Source of the DNA: Kaistia hirudinis
GTDB taxonomy: Bacteria; Pseudomonadota; Alphaproteobacteria; Rhizobiales; Kaistiaceae
DNA: 64,000 bases
Direction: 5' to 3'
Assembly: GCF_014196455.1 (NCBI RefSeq)
Contig: NZ_JACIDS010000002.1
Location: 372,001 to 436,000, forward strand
The first letter of the stretch is position 1; the number at the start of each line of letters is the position of its first letter. The notes under the pieces are model-generated. The model saw only the letters and a list, made by a program, of their open reading frames with translations. It made no database searches and had not been told where the DNA came from. This document shows, piece by piece, positions 8,437-17,703 of this stretch. The position numbers were made by a program, and so were the translations under genes.

Positions 8437-9878
8437 GCGGCACCGTCCGGCAGGCCGGCAATGGTGGTTGCGAACGACCAGGGCACGGCGCGCTGGAGGC
8501 TCCGCGCGAGCCGCAGCAGCAGGCCGTCGCTCGCCATCGGGCCGATGAGCTGGACGGGAAGCGGCAGGCCGTCTGCGTCCGTGCCGTGCGGGATCGACAG
8601 AGCGGGCGTGCCGGCGATGTTGGCGATCATCGCATAGGGCGCGAAGTCGCTCATGCGCCGCCATTGCAGCGCGACATCGTCATGATCGAAGGAATAGGCG
8701 CCGATCTTGAGCGGCGGGCCCGAGAGCATCGGCGTCAGCAGGATGTCGACCTCGTCGAAGAGCCGCCACATCGCATGCGCGGTGCGCACCGCGGTCACCT
8801 CGGCCTGCTGATAGTCGCGCGCCGTCATCTCGAGCCCGCGCCGCGCCACCGCCGCCGTCAGACGCTCGACCTTTGAAAGATCCGGCATGTTGCGGGCGAG
8901 ATTGGTGCAGATGATGCGGTCGAAGACCAGTTCGGCATTGGCGAGCAGCGGGGCGAGGCGGGCCGGATCGAGCGGCACGATGGTGTGCCCAGCCGCTTGC
9001 AGGACCTCGGCGGCATGGGCGACCGCCGCCCGGCGCTCGGCTTCGATCGCCTTGCCATCCGCGACATCGAGCAGCACGCCGATGCGCAGCGGCTCGACCG
9101 GCTGGTCGAGCAGCGGGGCGATCGGGCCATCGAGGTCTGGATCGGGGAAATAGCCCTCGGCGCTGCCCGAGCAATGGTCGAGCGCCAGCGCGGTGTCGCG
9201 CAGCGAGCGGCTGATGACCAGCTCGGCCGCGATGCCGCCGATATGATTGCCGAAATCGGGGCCGGCCGGCGTCGCGCCGCGCGTCGCCTTCAGCCCGACG
9301 AGGCCGCAGCAGGCGGCGGGAATGCGGGTCGAGCCGCCGGCGTCCGAGGCATGGGCGAGGGCCACGATGCCGGCCGCCACCGCCGTGCCGGCGCCGCCGG
9401 ACGAGCCGCCCGGCGTCCGCGACGGATCGAGCGGATTGCGCGCGATCGGGCCGATCGCCGGCTCGCTCCAGAGCGCGAGGCCGAATTCGGGCACCGTCGT
9501 GACACCGAAGGGCACCAGCCCGGCCGTCTTGAAGCGCCGCGCCAGCTCGGCGTCCGTTTCAGGCGCCGTCGCCCGCAGCGAGGCGGAGCCGCAGACGACG
9601 GGGAAGCCGGCGGCCGGGACGCCGAGATCCTTCATCAGAAACGGCACGCCGGGAAACGGCTTCAGCGAATGGAGCTTGGGCCGGCCCTTGATGCCCTTGT
9701 CGATCGCCGCCGCCTGGGCGCGGCCGAGATCGGCATCGCAATAGGAGATCGCGCCGAGCGCCTTGGCCTCCTCCGCACGGGCCAGCGCCGCCTCGAGCGC
9801 GGCGACGGCGGTTGTCGCCCCGGAACGGATCGAGGCAGCGAGCGCCGCGCCGTCGGCGGGGTCCAGGGTGTCTTTCAA
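8433..9878 (-). CDS. amidase (amidase-signature family)
   Basis: 481-aa amidase-signature hydrolase. The Ser-cisSer-Lys triad is readable: K83 in LMKDLG, the GGSSGGA loop at 157-163 and S183 in DAGGSTRIPA. The family hydrolyses carboxamides to acid plus ammonia or amine, normally in the cytoplasm. It lies between the BMP binding protein and the transporter ATPase and overlaps the latter by GTGA, so it is made with the transporter and probably acts on the imported ligand. That suggests an amide- or ureide-containing substrate. Exact specificity is unknown. Confidence 0.9.
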   Translation of the reverse strand: MKDTLDPADGAALAASIRSGATTAVAALEAALARAEEAKALGAISYCDADLGRAQAAAIDKGIKGRPKLHSLKPFPGVPFLMKDLGVPAAGFPVVCGSASLRATAPETDAELARRFKTAGLVPFGVTTVPEFGLALWSEPAIGPIARNPLDPSRTPGGSSGGAGTAVAAGIVALAHASDAGGSTRIPAACCGLVGLKATRGATPAGPDFGNHIGGIAAELVISRSLRDTALALDHCSGSAEGYFPDPDLDGPIAPLLDQPVEPLRIGVLLDVADGKAIEAERRAAVAHAAEVLQAAGHTIVPLDPARLAPLLANAELVFDRIICTNLARNMPDLSKVERLTAAVARRGLEMTARDYQQAEVTAVRTAHAMWRLFDEVDILLTPMLSGPPLKIGAYSFDHDDVALQWRRMSDFAPYAMIANIAGTPALSIPHGTDADGLPLPVQLIGPMASDGLLLRLARSLQRAVPWSFATTIAGLPDGAA

Positions 9879-9904
9879 GGCGCGATTTCCTGACTGTTCC
9901 GAAG

Positions 9905-9939
9905 CCTGTCATTGCCGGGTCAAGCCCGGCAATGACAGG
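9905..9939 (-). other. intercistronic hairpin after the BMP binding-protein gene
   Basis: CCTGTCATTGCCGGG (9905-9919) and CCCGGCAATGACAGG (9925-9939) are perfect 15-bp arms around a 5-nt loop, with no T-run on the minus strand. It lies between the binding protein and amidase genes. The sequence belongs to the same palindrome family as the copies at 18582-18743, so a dispersed repeat appears to serve as the mRNA-stabilising or attenuating hairpin here. Confidence 0.85.
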
Positions 9940-9966
9940 AGAATGGAAGGGGCGAGAGACCCCGCC

Positions 9967-10947
9967 TCAGGTCGGCTCGGACGGATCGACGGGGACCGTG
10001 AAGGTGCCGGCCTTGATCGCTTCGCGCTTCGCCTGCATCGCCGGGATCGTGTCGGCGATGACCATGCTCTCGGTGAAGACGATGTCGTTGCCGCCTTCCT
10101 TCATGTAGCTGAAGGGGCTGTAGTCCTTGCCCGTCTTGGCGCCGGCCTGCGTATCCTTGATCGCCGCGTCGAGGATCGGGCGGAAGTACCACATCGCATT
10201 GGCGAACACGGTCTCGGGATAGCGCGGCGTATAGTCGATCAGCGAGCCGATCGACTTGATGCCCTTCTCCTTCGCCGCGTCGGCCGTGCCGATGCGCTCG
10301 CCGAACAGGATGTCGGCGCCGGCATCGATCTGGGCGAGGCCGGATTCGCGTGCCTTGGGCGGATCGAAGAAGGTGCCGATGAAGCCGACCAGGAACTTCG
10401 CATCCGGGCGCGTCTCCTTCACGCCGGCGCGGAAAGCGTTGATCAGGATGTTGACCTCGGGGATCGGGATCGCGCCGACGGTACCAAACGTGCCGGTCTT
10501 CGACATCGGCCCGGCCAGCATGCCGGCGAGATAGGCCGCCTCGTGGTTCCAGGTGCCGAAGGTGCCGAAATTGTCGCCCGCCGGACCGCCGGAGGAGCCC
10601 ATCAGGAACGCCGTGCCGGGATAATCGGCCGCGACCTGGCGCGCTTCGGTTTCGACGGCATAGGATTCGCCGACGATGAGCTTGTTGCCGGCCTCGGCAT
10701 ATTCGCGCATGGCGCGGGGATAATCGGTGCCGGAAACGCCTTCGGAGAAGGTGTATTCGATCACGCCGTCCTTGGCCGCCGCCAGCAGCGCCTCGTGCAG
10801 GCGCGAGTTCCAGGCATTCTCGACCGGCGAGGCATGGATGCCCGCCACCTTCAGCTTCTCGGCGGCGAAGGCACGCGGCGCCGCGAGGATGAGGCTTCCC
10901 GCGGCCGAAGCCTTGAGGAAGGTCCGTCGTGAAATCCGGTTGGACAT
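9967..10947 (-). CDS. BMP-family ABC transporter substrate-binding protein (TAT signal)
   Basis: 326-aa periplasmic binding protein of the BMP/PnrA (Med) family. The N-terminus has a twin-arginine signal (SRRTFLKA) and a cleavage region near AFAA, so it is exported folded. The mature part carries BMP-like segments such as VAGIHASPVENAWN and GTFGTWNHEAAYLAGMLAG. It heads the operon with the amidase, ATPase and two permeases. Characterised relatives bind nucleosides or purines; the amidase next door hints at a nitrogenous amide or ureide. Confidence 0.9.
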   Translation of the reverse strand: MSNRISRRTFLKASAAGSLILAAPRAFAAEKLKVAGIHASPVENAWNSRLHEALLAAAKDGVIEYTFSEGVSGTDYPRAMREYAEAGNKLIVGESYAVETEARQVAADYPGTAFLMGSSGGPAGDNFGTFGTWNHEAAYLAGMLAGPMSKTGTFGTVGAIPIPEVNILINAFRAGVKETRPDAKFLVGFIGTFFDPPKARESGLAQIDAGADILFGERIGTADAAKEKGIKSIGSLIDYTPRYPETVFANAMWYFRPILDAAIKDTQAGAKTGKDYSPFSYMKEGGNDIVFTESMVIADTIPAMQAKREAIKAGTFTVPVDPSEPT

Positions 10948-11010
10948 GCGTATGTACCCCTCTCGAAGGCTGCTAGCACCCTGTGGCAGGGCACCGCCGG
11001 GTTCTTTTCC

Positions 11011-11028
11011 GACCGGTCAAATTCGACC
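11011..11028. promoter_or_regulatory. possible operator upstream of the BMP operon
   Basis: GGTCAAATTCGACC (11015-11028) is a 12/14 symmetric palindrome, and CGACCG occurs at both ends of the region (GACCGGTC 11011-11018 is itself a palindrome). It lies about 65 bp upstream of the binding-protein start on the minus strand. No cognate regulator is identified. Confidence 0.35.
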
Positions 11029-11103
11029 GCTTGCCCACAATTCTGTCAAGCCCACGACTTGGGCAGGGGCGGGTTGTGCCCGATCATTCGCATGCGGTGA
11101 GGC

Positions 11104-11117
11104 TTGACCTGCGTCAA
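11104..11117 (+). promoter_or_regulatory. FNR/FixK-type box upstream of uspA
   Basis: TTGAC-CTGC-GTCAA is a perfect inverted repeat matching the FNR/FixK/Anr consensus TTGAY-N4-RTCAA. The centre is 62 bp before the UspA ATG. If the box sits at -41.5, transcription starts near 11152 and a TAAGCT -10-like hexamer is at 11140-11145. Predicted to switch UspA on at low oxygen. Confidence 0.72.
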
Positions 11118-11172
11118 CGCCGCCAGGCGATGCTATGCATAAGCTCACACAACCAAAATGGAGGGAGGACTC

Positions 11173-11610
11173 ATGTTTCGGCATATTCTGGTTCCTACGG
11201 ATGGTTCCCCGCTTTCCGGTCTCGCCGTCGAGAAGGCCGCGCAGCTCGCCAAGAGTACGGGCGCGAAGATCACTTTCCTGAGCGCCGTCGAGCCCTTCCA
11301 CATCTGGACCGACAACGCCAATCAGCTTGCCTATACGCGCGAGGAATATGAGCGCGTCTCGAAGGAATCGGCCGACGGCTATCTGGACAGCGCGGTGGCC
11401 GAGGCGGGACGCGCCGGCGTCGCCGCCGACACGCTCCGCGTCGAGGCCGACGAACCCTACCGGGCGATCATCGATGCGGCGACGCAGAAGGGCTGCGATC
11501 TCATCGCCATGGCCTCGCATGGACGGCGCGGCATGGCGGCGCTGGTCATCGGCAGCGAAACGCAGAAAGTGCTGACGCACTCGACGATTCCGGTCCTCGT
11601 CTATCGCTGA
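11173..11610 (+). CDS. universal stress protein UspA family
   Basis: 145-aa single-domain universal stress protein starting [13 protein letters not shown]. The C-terminal region has the ATP-binding loop pattern: [30 protein letters not shown], a variant of G-x2-G-x9-G-S/T. I take ATG 11173 rather than 11158 because GGAGGGAGGAC sits directly before it. It is a soluble cytoplasmic stress or energy-starvation protein. It is monocistronic, and the FNR/FixK-type box upstream suggests induction under oxygen limitation. Confidence 0.92.
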   Translation: MFRHILVPTDGSPLSGLAVEKAAQLAKSTGAKITFLSAVEPFHIWTDNANQLAYTREEYERVSKESADGYLDSAVAEAGRAGVAADTLRVEADEPYRAIIDAATQKGCDLIAMASHGRRGMAALVIGSETQKVLTHSTIPVLVYR

Positions 11611-11711
11611 GGCGAGCGCGGGTCGGGACAGGCGCGCGGCCGGGCGCTATGGTGGTGCAGCGCGGCGGAACCCTTCCGCCGCGCACTCATGCCCATCGAG
11701 ACGCGGCCGCA

Positions 11712-13757
11712 ATGAAGCCTTTTCATTCCCTCTACAGCCATGATTTCCTGCGCATCGCCGCCTGCGTGCCGCGGGCGAGCGTCGCCGATCCCGAATTCGC
11801 GGTTCGCGAGACGCTGGCCCTCGCCGCCGAGGGCGACGCCGCACGCACCGCCGTGATGCTCTTTCCCGAGCTCGGCATCTCGTCCTATTCGATCGACGAT
11901 CTGGTCCTGCAGGACGCGATGCTCGATGCGGTCGAGCATGCGCTGGTCCGCATCGCGGAAGCCTCGCGCGATCTTTTCCCCGTCCTCGTCGTCGGCGCGC
12001 CGCTCCGCGCGCGGAGCCGGCTCTACAATACCGCCGTCGCCATTCATCGCGGCCGCATTCTCGGCGTCGTGCCGAAGGCCTATCCGCCGAATTATCGCGA
12101 GTTCTATGAGCGGCGCCACTTCACGCCCGGAACGGGCGTGGTCGGAGACGAGATCACGATCGGCGGCGTCGCCGCGCCCTTCGGCATGGATCTCCTCTTC
12201 CGCTCTGAAGGGACAGTGCCCTTCACGTTCCACATGGAGATCTGCGAGGACATCTGGGTCCCGCTGCCGCCCTCGACCCGCGCCGCGCTCGCCGGCGCCG
12301 AGGTGCTGCTGAACCTCTCGGCCTCCAACATCACCATCGGCAAGGCCGAGGCGCGCAAACTGCTTTGCGCCAGCCAGTCCGCCCGCACCGTCGCCGCCTA
12401 TGCCTATTCCGCGGCCGGGCCGGGAGAATCGACGACCGACCTCGCCTGGGACGGCCAGGCGGCTATCTTCGAGAATGGCGCGCTGCTCGCCGAGAGCCAG
12501 CGCTTCCCGCGCGGCGCCACGCTGGCAACCGCCGATATCGATCTCGGCCGTCTCCGCCAGGAGCGCATGCGGCTCAACACCTATGGCGATTGCGTGCGCG
12601 ACGAACTGGATCGCGCGGCGCCCTACCGCAGCGTGATCTTCAATCTCGACGCGCCGGACGAGGTCGTGCCGCTCGAGCGGATCGTCGAGCGCTTCCCCTA
12701 TGTGCCGGCGGATCCGGCGCGCCTCGCCGAGGATTGCTACGAGGCCTACAATATCCAGGTCCAGGGCCTCGCCAAGCGGCTCGAATCGACAGGGCTCGAC
12801 AAGGCCGTGATCGGCGTTTCGGGCGGTCTCGATTCGACGCAGGCAGTTATCGTCGCCGTGCGCGCCATGGAGCGCCTCGGCTATGATGCGAGCCATGTCC
12901 TCGCCTATACGATGCCCGGCTTCGCCACTTCTGAAGGCACCAAGTCCAACGCCTGGGCGCTGATGCGCGCGCTCGGCGTCACGGCTGAGGAGATCGACAT
13001 CCGCCCCGCCGCGCGGCAGATGCTTGCCGATCTCGGCCATCCCTTCGCCGCGGGCGAACCGGTCTATGACGTGACGTTCGAGAACGTCCAGGCGGGGCTG
13101 CGCACCGATTATCTGTTCCGCCTCGCCAACCGCCATCGCGGCCTCGTCGTCGGCACGGGTGATCTGTCCGAGCTCGGGCTCGGCTGGTGCACCTTCGGCG
13201 TCGGCGACCACATGTCCCATTACAACGTCAACGCCTCGGTCTCGAAGACGCTGATCCAGCACCTGATCCGCTTCGTCGCCGCCTCGGGCGACGTCGATGC
13301 GGCGACGGCCGAGGTGCTCTACGCGATTCTGGCGACGGAGATTTCGCCGGAGCTGGTGCCGAGCGACGCCGGTCAGACGATCCAGTCGACGCAGCAGATC
13401 GTAGGCCCCTATGCGCTGCAGGACTTCAATCTCTACTACTTGACCCGCTACGGCTTCCGCCCGTCGAAGATCGCATTCCTCTCGCATCACGCCTGGCGCG
13501 ATGCGGAGAGCGGCGTCTGGCCGGTGGATTTGCCGGAAGGCGACCAGCGCGCCTATTCGCTCGCCGAGATCCGGCATTGGCTGAAGCTGTTCCTGAAGCG
13601 CTTCTTCGCCAACCAGTTCAAGCGCTCGACGCTGCCCAATGGGCCGAAGATGTCGTCCGGCGGTTCGCTGTCGCCACGCGGCGACTGGCGCGCGCCCTCG
13701 GACGCCGTCGCCGATGTGTGGCTCAAGGAACTGGAGGAGAACGTGCCGGAGGCGTGA
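11712..13757 (+). CDS. nadE: glutamine-dependent NAD+ synthetase
   Basis: 681-aa two-domain NAD+ synthetase. The N-terminal nitrilase-type glutaminase domain has the E53 (FPELG), K122 ([13 protein letters not shown]) and C178 (MEICEDIW) triad. The C-terminal synthetase has the PP-loop SGGLDST at 370-376 and the later [23 protein letters not shown]. It makes NAD+ from nicotinate adenine dinucleotide, ATP and glutamine. Length and the [15 protein letters not shown] opening match the long actinobacterial/alphaproteobacterial form. ATG 11712 is chosen by homology; the in-frame start at 11649 adds unlikely residues. Confidence 0.95.
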   Translation: MKPFHSLYSHDFLRIAACVPRASVADPEFAVRETLALAAEGDAARTAVMLFPELGISSYSIDDLVLQDAMLDAVEHALVRIAEASRDLFPVLVVGAPLRARSRLYNTAVAIHRGRILGVVPKAYPPNYREFYERRHFTPGTGVVGDEITIGGVAAPFGMDLLFRSEGTVPFTFHMEICEDIWVPLPPSTRAALAGAEVLLNLSASNITIGKAEARKLLCASQSARTVAAYAYSAAGPGESTTDLAWDGQAAIFENGALLAESQRFPRGATLATADIDLGRLRQERMRLNTYGDCVRDELDRAAPYRSVIFNLDAPDEVVPLERIVERFPYVPADPARLAEDCYEAYNIQVQGLAKRLESTGLDKAVIGVSGGLDSTQAVIVAVRAMERLGYDASHVLAYTMPGFATSEGTKSNAWALMRALGVTAEEIDIRPAARQMLADLGHPFAAGEPVYDVTFENVQAGLRTDYLFRLANRHRGLVVGTGDLSELGLGWCTFGVGDHMSHYNVNASVSKTLIQHLIRFVAASGDVDAATAEVLYAILATEISPELVPSDAGQTIQSTQQIVGPYALQDFNLYYLTRYGFRPSKIAFLSHHAWRDAESGVWPVDLPEGDQRAYSLAEIRHWLKLFLKRFFANQFKRSTLPNGPKMSSGGSLSPRGDWRAPSDAVADVWLKELEENVPEA

Positions 13758-13787
13758 GCGGCCCGCCCGTCCGGCCGGGAGGTGGTC

Positions 13788-14465
13788 ATGACGCGGTTTC
13801 TGAACCGCCGCGATGCGGGCCGGCAGCTTGCCGCCGCGCTGGGTGCGTATCGCGGCGAGGACGCGCTGGTGCTCGCTCTGCCGCGTGGCGGCGTGCCGGT
13901 CGCGGCTGAGATTGCCGCCGCCCTCGACGCCGAGCTCGACATCCTGCTGGTGCGCAAGCTCGGCTTTCCCTTCGAGCCGGAGTTCGCGATGGGCGCCATC
14001 GCCGACGCGCCGGAGCCGATCGTCGTGCGCAACGAGGCCGAGATCCGGGCGTCCGGTGTCACGGAGGCCGCGTTCGAGGCGGTCTGCACGCGGGAACGCG
14101 CCGAACTCGCTCGCCGCCGTGCGCTCTATGTCGGCGACAGGAAGCATGCGCGCGTCGCTGGCCGCACGGTGATCCTTGTCGATGACGGCGTCGCGACCGG
14201 CGCCACCGTCAAGGCGGCGATCATCGCGCTGAAGCGCATGCAGCCGGCAAGGCTGATCCTCGCCGTCCCGGTGGGCGCGCCGGATACTATCGCCGCGCTC
14301 CGCCGCGAGGTCGACGAACTCGTCTGCCTCGCAACCCCGCATCCCTTCGGTGCCATCGGCTATTTCTACGACGACTTCGCGCAGGTCCCCGACGCCGACG
14401 TCATCGAAGCGCTCGCGCGGTCGGTGGGACCGGGCGGGGCGAAAGGCGCCCCTGCGCCGCGCTGA
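13788..14465 (+). CDS. phosphoribosyltransferase-like protein
   Basis: 225-aa type I phosphoribosyltransferase fold. The PRPP-binding signature VILVDDGVATGAT is at 128-140 and an LALPRGGVPVAAEIA segment lies near the N-terminus. Proteins of this kind often sit beside stress proteins, dienelactone hydrolases or USP genes, and their substrate is unknown. GGGAGG precedes ATG 13788 by about 6 nt. It lies 30 bp after nadE and is likely co-transcribed, which could point to nucleotide or NAD salvage (inference only). Confidence 0.85.
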   Translation: MTRFLNRRDAGRQLAAALGAYRGEDALVLALPRGGVPVAAEIAAALDAELDILLVRKLGFPFEPEFAMGAIADAPEPIVVRNEAEIRASGVTEAAFEAVCTRERAELARRRALYVGDRKHARVAGRTVILVDDGVATGATVKAAIIALKRMQPARLILAVPVGAPDTIAALRREVDELVCLATPHPFGAIGYFYDDFAQVPDADVIEALARSVGPGGAKGAPAPR

Positions 14466-14598
14466 ACATTGCACGCGCAAGTGGCCCCCGCAGATCGGGC
14501 CGGAGTGGCTCTAGGTGCAGGACTGATAGCCGCCTAGCGTCTGGGTCGAAAGGTCGTTCAAGTCCTTCGCTCCAGAAGAAAACGCAGGGGAAATCAGC

Positions 14599-15630
14599 AT
14601 GATCGCATGTCGCAGTCTGTCTCGTTCCCGCAAGGGCGTGCCGGTGGCGCAACCCGGCGGAATCCGGCATCTCGCCGGAACCATTGCCGCGTCGCTCCTG
14701 ACGGTGGCGGCCTTCGTATCGGCGCCGGATGCCGCGCGCGCCGAGGACAAGCCGATCTCGATCTATTTCGTCGGCTGCGCCGCACCGACCGGCTTCCACG
14801 GCTACCTGGCGCGCGGCGCGGAGGAGGCCGGCAAGAATCTCGGCGTGAACGTCACCTATGTCTATCCCGACCAGTTGACCATCCCGAACCAGGTCCAGAA
14901 GATCGAGGAGGCGATCGCGGCCCAGGCCAACGGCATCGCCGTCTGCGCCTTCGCCGAGGACAAGGCCTATGCCGAGATCGCGGCCCGCGCCAAGGAAGCC
15001 GGCATTGCCTTCGGCAGCGCCGCCGCGCCGCCCTCGGGTGCGCAGATCCGCGATCCCAACGATTTCTTCCTCTTTCGCACCGGCTCCGACGAGGCGGCGG
15101 CAGGCAAGCTGACGGCGCAGCGTCTCCTCTCCATGGGCGTCAAGGGCCGCGTCGTCGTCGCCAACCAGCAGCCGGGCGATGCGAGCTGCCAGCTCCGCGC
15201 GACGTCGGAGATCGATGCGCTCAAGGCCGCCGGCATCGAGGCGGACTTCCTCGAACTGACCATGGATCCCGGCCAGCAATCGGAGGCGCTGTTCAACTAT
15301 CTCCGCGTCCATCCCGATACGGCCGCGGCGACCAGCACCTGCGACGTGATCGACGGCTTCCTGTCCGCCAAGGCCGATAGCGGCCGCAATGACCTGATCC
15401 TGACGGGCTATGACATCGTCGCCCAGTCGCTCGCCGCCATCAAGGACGGCCGGCAGGCCTTCACGATCGACCAGCAGCAGTTCTGGCGCGGCTACATGCC
15501 GGTCCTCCTGCTGACGCACTACCTGAAATACGGCCTGATCGAGGGCAATTACTTCCTCACCGGTCCGACAATCGTCGACAAGGACAATGTCGAGCGCGTC
15601 TCCGCGCTGGTGAAGGAAGGCTACCGCTAG
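14599..15630 (+). CDS. sugar ABC transporter substrate-binding protein (FrcB/RbsB-like)
   Basis: 343-aa periplasmic binding protein of the Periplasmic_binding_4 family. A long signal sequence ends near AARAEDKP, about residues 25-50. The mature protein opens with ISIYFVGCAAPTGFHGYLARGAEEAGKNLG. The AGIAFGSAAAPP and GDASCQLRATSEIDALKAAG segments are typical of pentose/hexose or polyol binders. GGGG lies before ATG 14599. It heads the operon binding protein-permease-ATPase-YdjC deacetylase, so the imported sugar may be N-acetylated. Specificity is inference. Confidence 0.9.
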   Translation: MIACRSLSRSRKGVPVAQPGGIRHLAGTIAASLLTVAAFVSAPDAARAEDKPISIYFVGCAAPTGFHGYLARGAEEAGKNLGVNVTYVYPDQLTIPNQVQKIEEAIAAQANGIAVCAFAEDKAYAEIAARAKEAGIAFGSAAAPPSGAQIRDPNDFFLFRTGSDEAAAGKLTAQRLLSMGVKGRVVVANQQPGDASCQLRATSEIDALKAAGIEADFLELTMDPGQQSEALFNYLRVHPDTAAATSTCDVIDGFLSAKADSGRNDLILTGYDIVAQSLAAIKDGRQAFTIDQQQFWRGYMPVLLLTHYLKYGLIEGNYFLTGPTIVDKDNVERVSALVKEGYR

Positions 15631-15646
15631 GCGGCATTCGCCTTTG

Positions 15647-15676
15647 GCCGGGAGCGCGGCGCGCCGCCCTCCCGGC
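15647..15676 (+). other. intercistronic hairpin after binding-protein gene
   Basis: GCCGGGAG (15647-15654) pairs with CTCCCGGC (15669-15676), and the enclosed GCGGC/GCCGC extends the stem. It sits 16 nt after the binding-protein stop, before the permease, and has no U-run, which fits mRNA protection or partial attenuation so that the binding protein is made in excess. Confidence 0.8.
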
Positions 15677-15711
15677 TTCGTCCTGCGGTGCGATCCCGAT
15701 CGAGGCATGTA

Positions 15712-16821
15712 ATGACGAACGAACCCGCAAGCGGGGTGGCACGGACGGTCCCGTCGCGCCGGATCGTCTATGGCGAGGCGCTCAGGCGCTTCATGTTGCG
15801 GCCGGAATCGACGGCGATCGCCGCCGTCCTGATCCTCTTCGTGGTCTTCACGATCCTGAGTCCGGCGCTCTTTCCGACCAAGCTGACCTATATCAGCATC
15901 ATGGCGATCGCCTCGGAGCTCGGCATCCTGTCGATCGGCGTGACGCTCCTGATGATCGGCGGCCATTTCGACCTCTCCGTCGGCGCCGTGCTCGGCCTCA
16001 CCTCCTATGTCTGCGTTGTGCTGATGCGCGATTTCGGCCTGTCGCCGGTGATCGCGGCGCCTGTTGCCGTCGCCGTGGGGGCCCTGCTCGGGGGGCTGAA
16101 CGGCTATGTCGTGGTGCGCTTCCGCATCCATTCCTTCGTCGTGACGCTCGGTACCATGCTGATCTGGCGCGGCGTGCTGATCGCGCTCACCGGCGGCTTC
16201 CCGATGACGGTCGACATCCCGGTGGTGTTCAAGAACGTCATGTCGGGACCGCTGATCTTCGGCTTCCGCATGTCGATGGTCTGGTTCTTCGCCATCACCC
16301 TCCTGGCGACGATCCTGCTGACGCGGAGCCGGCTCGGGAACTGGATCCAGGCCCGCGGCCAGAACGAGAATGCGGCGCGCAATCTGGGCGTTCCGGTCGA
16401 TCGCGTCACGATCATCCTGTTCGTGCTGACCTCGGCGCTCGCCGCCGTCGCCGGCATCATCCAGGTCGCGCGCTTCTCCTCGGTCGATGCGCTGCGCGGC
16501 GAGGGCATGGAGCTGCAGGCCGTGGCCGTCACCGTCATCGGCGGCACGCTGCTCTCCGGCGGCTATGGCTCCGTCGTCGGCACCATGCTCGGCGCCATCA
16601 CCTTCGGCATGATCCAGGTCGGCCTCGTGCTTGCTGGCGCGCCGGGGCACTTCTTCCGCACGCTGACCGGTGTCATCGTGGTCGGCGCCGTGATCCTCAA
16701 CACCGACGTCGCCCGCCGCATGGCGCGTTCGAAGCCGCTCGGCGGCTTCAAGCGATCGAGCGCGGCGGCCGATGCGGCGATCCAGGCAGGGGCCGCAGCA
16801 GAAAAGGGAGAAGCCGGATGA
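15712..16821 (+). CDS. sugar ABC transporter permease (FrcC/RbsC-like)
   Basis: 369-aa BPD_transp_2 permease with about ten hydrophobic helices and the family block GGHFDLSVGAVLGL. A second conserved block near the C-terminus reads AVTVIGGTLLSGGYGSVVGTMLGA. ATG 15712 has GAGG 8 nt upstream; the in-frame start at 15688 lacks one. The stop overlaps the ATPase start (ATGA at 16818-16821). It forms the homodimeric channel for the 14599-15630 binding protein. Confidence 0.92.
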   Translation: MTNEPASGVARTVPSRRIVYGEALRRFMLRPESTAIAAVLILFVVFTILSPALFPTKLTYISIMAIASELGILSIGVTLLMIGGHFDLSVGAVLGLTSYVCVVLMRDFGLSPVIAAPVAVAVGALLGGLNGYVVVRFRIHSFVVTLGTMLIWRGVLIALTGGFPMTVDIPVVFKNVMSGPLIFGFRMSMVWFFAITLLATILLTRSRLGNWIQARGQNENAARNLGVPVDRVTIILFVLTSALAAVAGIIQVARFSSVDALRGEGMELQAVAVTVIGGTLLSGGYGSVVGTMLGAITFGMIQVGLVLAGAPGHFFRTLTGVIVVGAVILNTDVARRMARSKPLGGFKRSSAAADAAIQAGAAAEKGEAG

Positions 16822-17669
16822 GCGAACCGCTGAACCCCGATCAGCCGCCGACCCGCGCGCGCCCGTCCGGCGCCGGATCCGGCGAGCTGGAGGCGAGCCG
16901 CCGCACCATCGAGCCCATCCCGCCCGGCGCCGTGCCGGTGATGGAGGCCGACCATATCTCCAAGGGCTTCGGCGCGACCACGGCGCTGGTCGACGTCTCG
17001 CTCAAGGCCTATTCCGGCCGCATCCTCGCGCTGCTCGGCGACAATGGCGCCGGCAAGTCGACGCTGATCAAGATCCTCTCCGGCGTCTTCCCGCCGGATG
17101 GCGGCACGCTGCGCTTCAACGGCCAGGACGTCGTGCTGCGCAACCCGGCCGAGGCGCGCGAGCGCGGCATCGCGACCGTGTTCCAGGATCTCGCCGTGTG
17201 CGAACTGCTCTCGGTCACGCGCAATATCGTGCTCGGCCGCGAGCCGCAGAAGGGTTTCGGCCCGTTCAAGTTCCTGGATCTGAAGAAGGCCGATGCGATG
17301 GCGCGCTCGGCGCTGCATCAGCTCGGCGTGCGCTGGGAGCGCGGGCTCGACGAAAAGGGCATCAACATCTCCGGCGGCGAGCGCCAGTCGCTCGCCATCG
17401 CGCGGGCGATGTTCTTCGGCTCCTCGCTGCTGATCCTCGACGAGCCGACCTCGGCGCTCGCCGTGCGCCAGGCCGGCAAGGTGCTCGACCACATCCTGAC
17501 GGCGCGCGACCAGGGCCAGGCCGTCATCCTGATCACGCATAATTTCCGCCACGCGCTCTCGGTCGCGGACGATATTACCGTGCTGGCGCAGGGCCGCGTC
17601 GCCGGGCATTTCCGCCGCGACGAGACCGATCTCGATGCATTGACCGATCTCGTCGCCCGGGTCGGCTGA
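16818..17669 (+). CDS. sugar ABC transporter ATP-binding protein (single-domain, FrcA-like)
   Basis: 283-aa ATPase with one nucleotide-binding domain rather than the two of RbsA, as in the rhizobial FrcA type. A Pro/Arg-rich N-terminal extension of about 40 residues precedes Walker [10 protein letters not shown], signature ISGGERQSLA, Walker [12 protein letters not shown] and switch HNFRHAL. Translationally coupled to the permease by ATGA. Confidence 0.92.
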   Translation: MSEPLNPDQPPTRARPSGAGSGELEASRRTIEPIPPGAVPVMEADHISKGFGATTALVDVSLKAYSGRILALLGDNGAGKSTLIKILSGVFPPDGGTLRFNGQDVVLRNPAEARERGIATVFQDLAVCELLSVTRNIVLGREPQKGFGPFKFLDLKKADAMARSALHQLGVRWERGLDEKGINISGGERQSLAIARAMFFGSSLLILDEPTSALAVRQAGKVLDHILTARDQGQAVILITHNFRHALSVADDITVLAQGRVAGHFRRDETDLDALTDLVARVG

Positions 17670-17703
17670 CGGGACGCGAACTGACATGAAGGGGAATGAA
17701 GGA

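Noticed and set aside
14468-14479. TTGCACGCGCAA upstream of the first sugar ABC operon as a LacI-type operator
   Set aside because: The inner bases are not symmetric and it does not share the TGCAA-N4-TTGCA pattern of the convincing sites.
11601-14480. 959-codon open frame on the minus strand opposite nadE and the phosphoribosyltransferase gene
   Set aside because: Composition is almost only Arg, Asp, Glu, Gly, Ala, His and Gln, with no motif or ribosome site; it is the antisense shadow of strongly codon-biased GC-rich genes.
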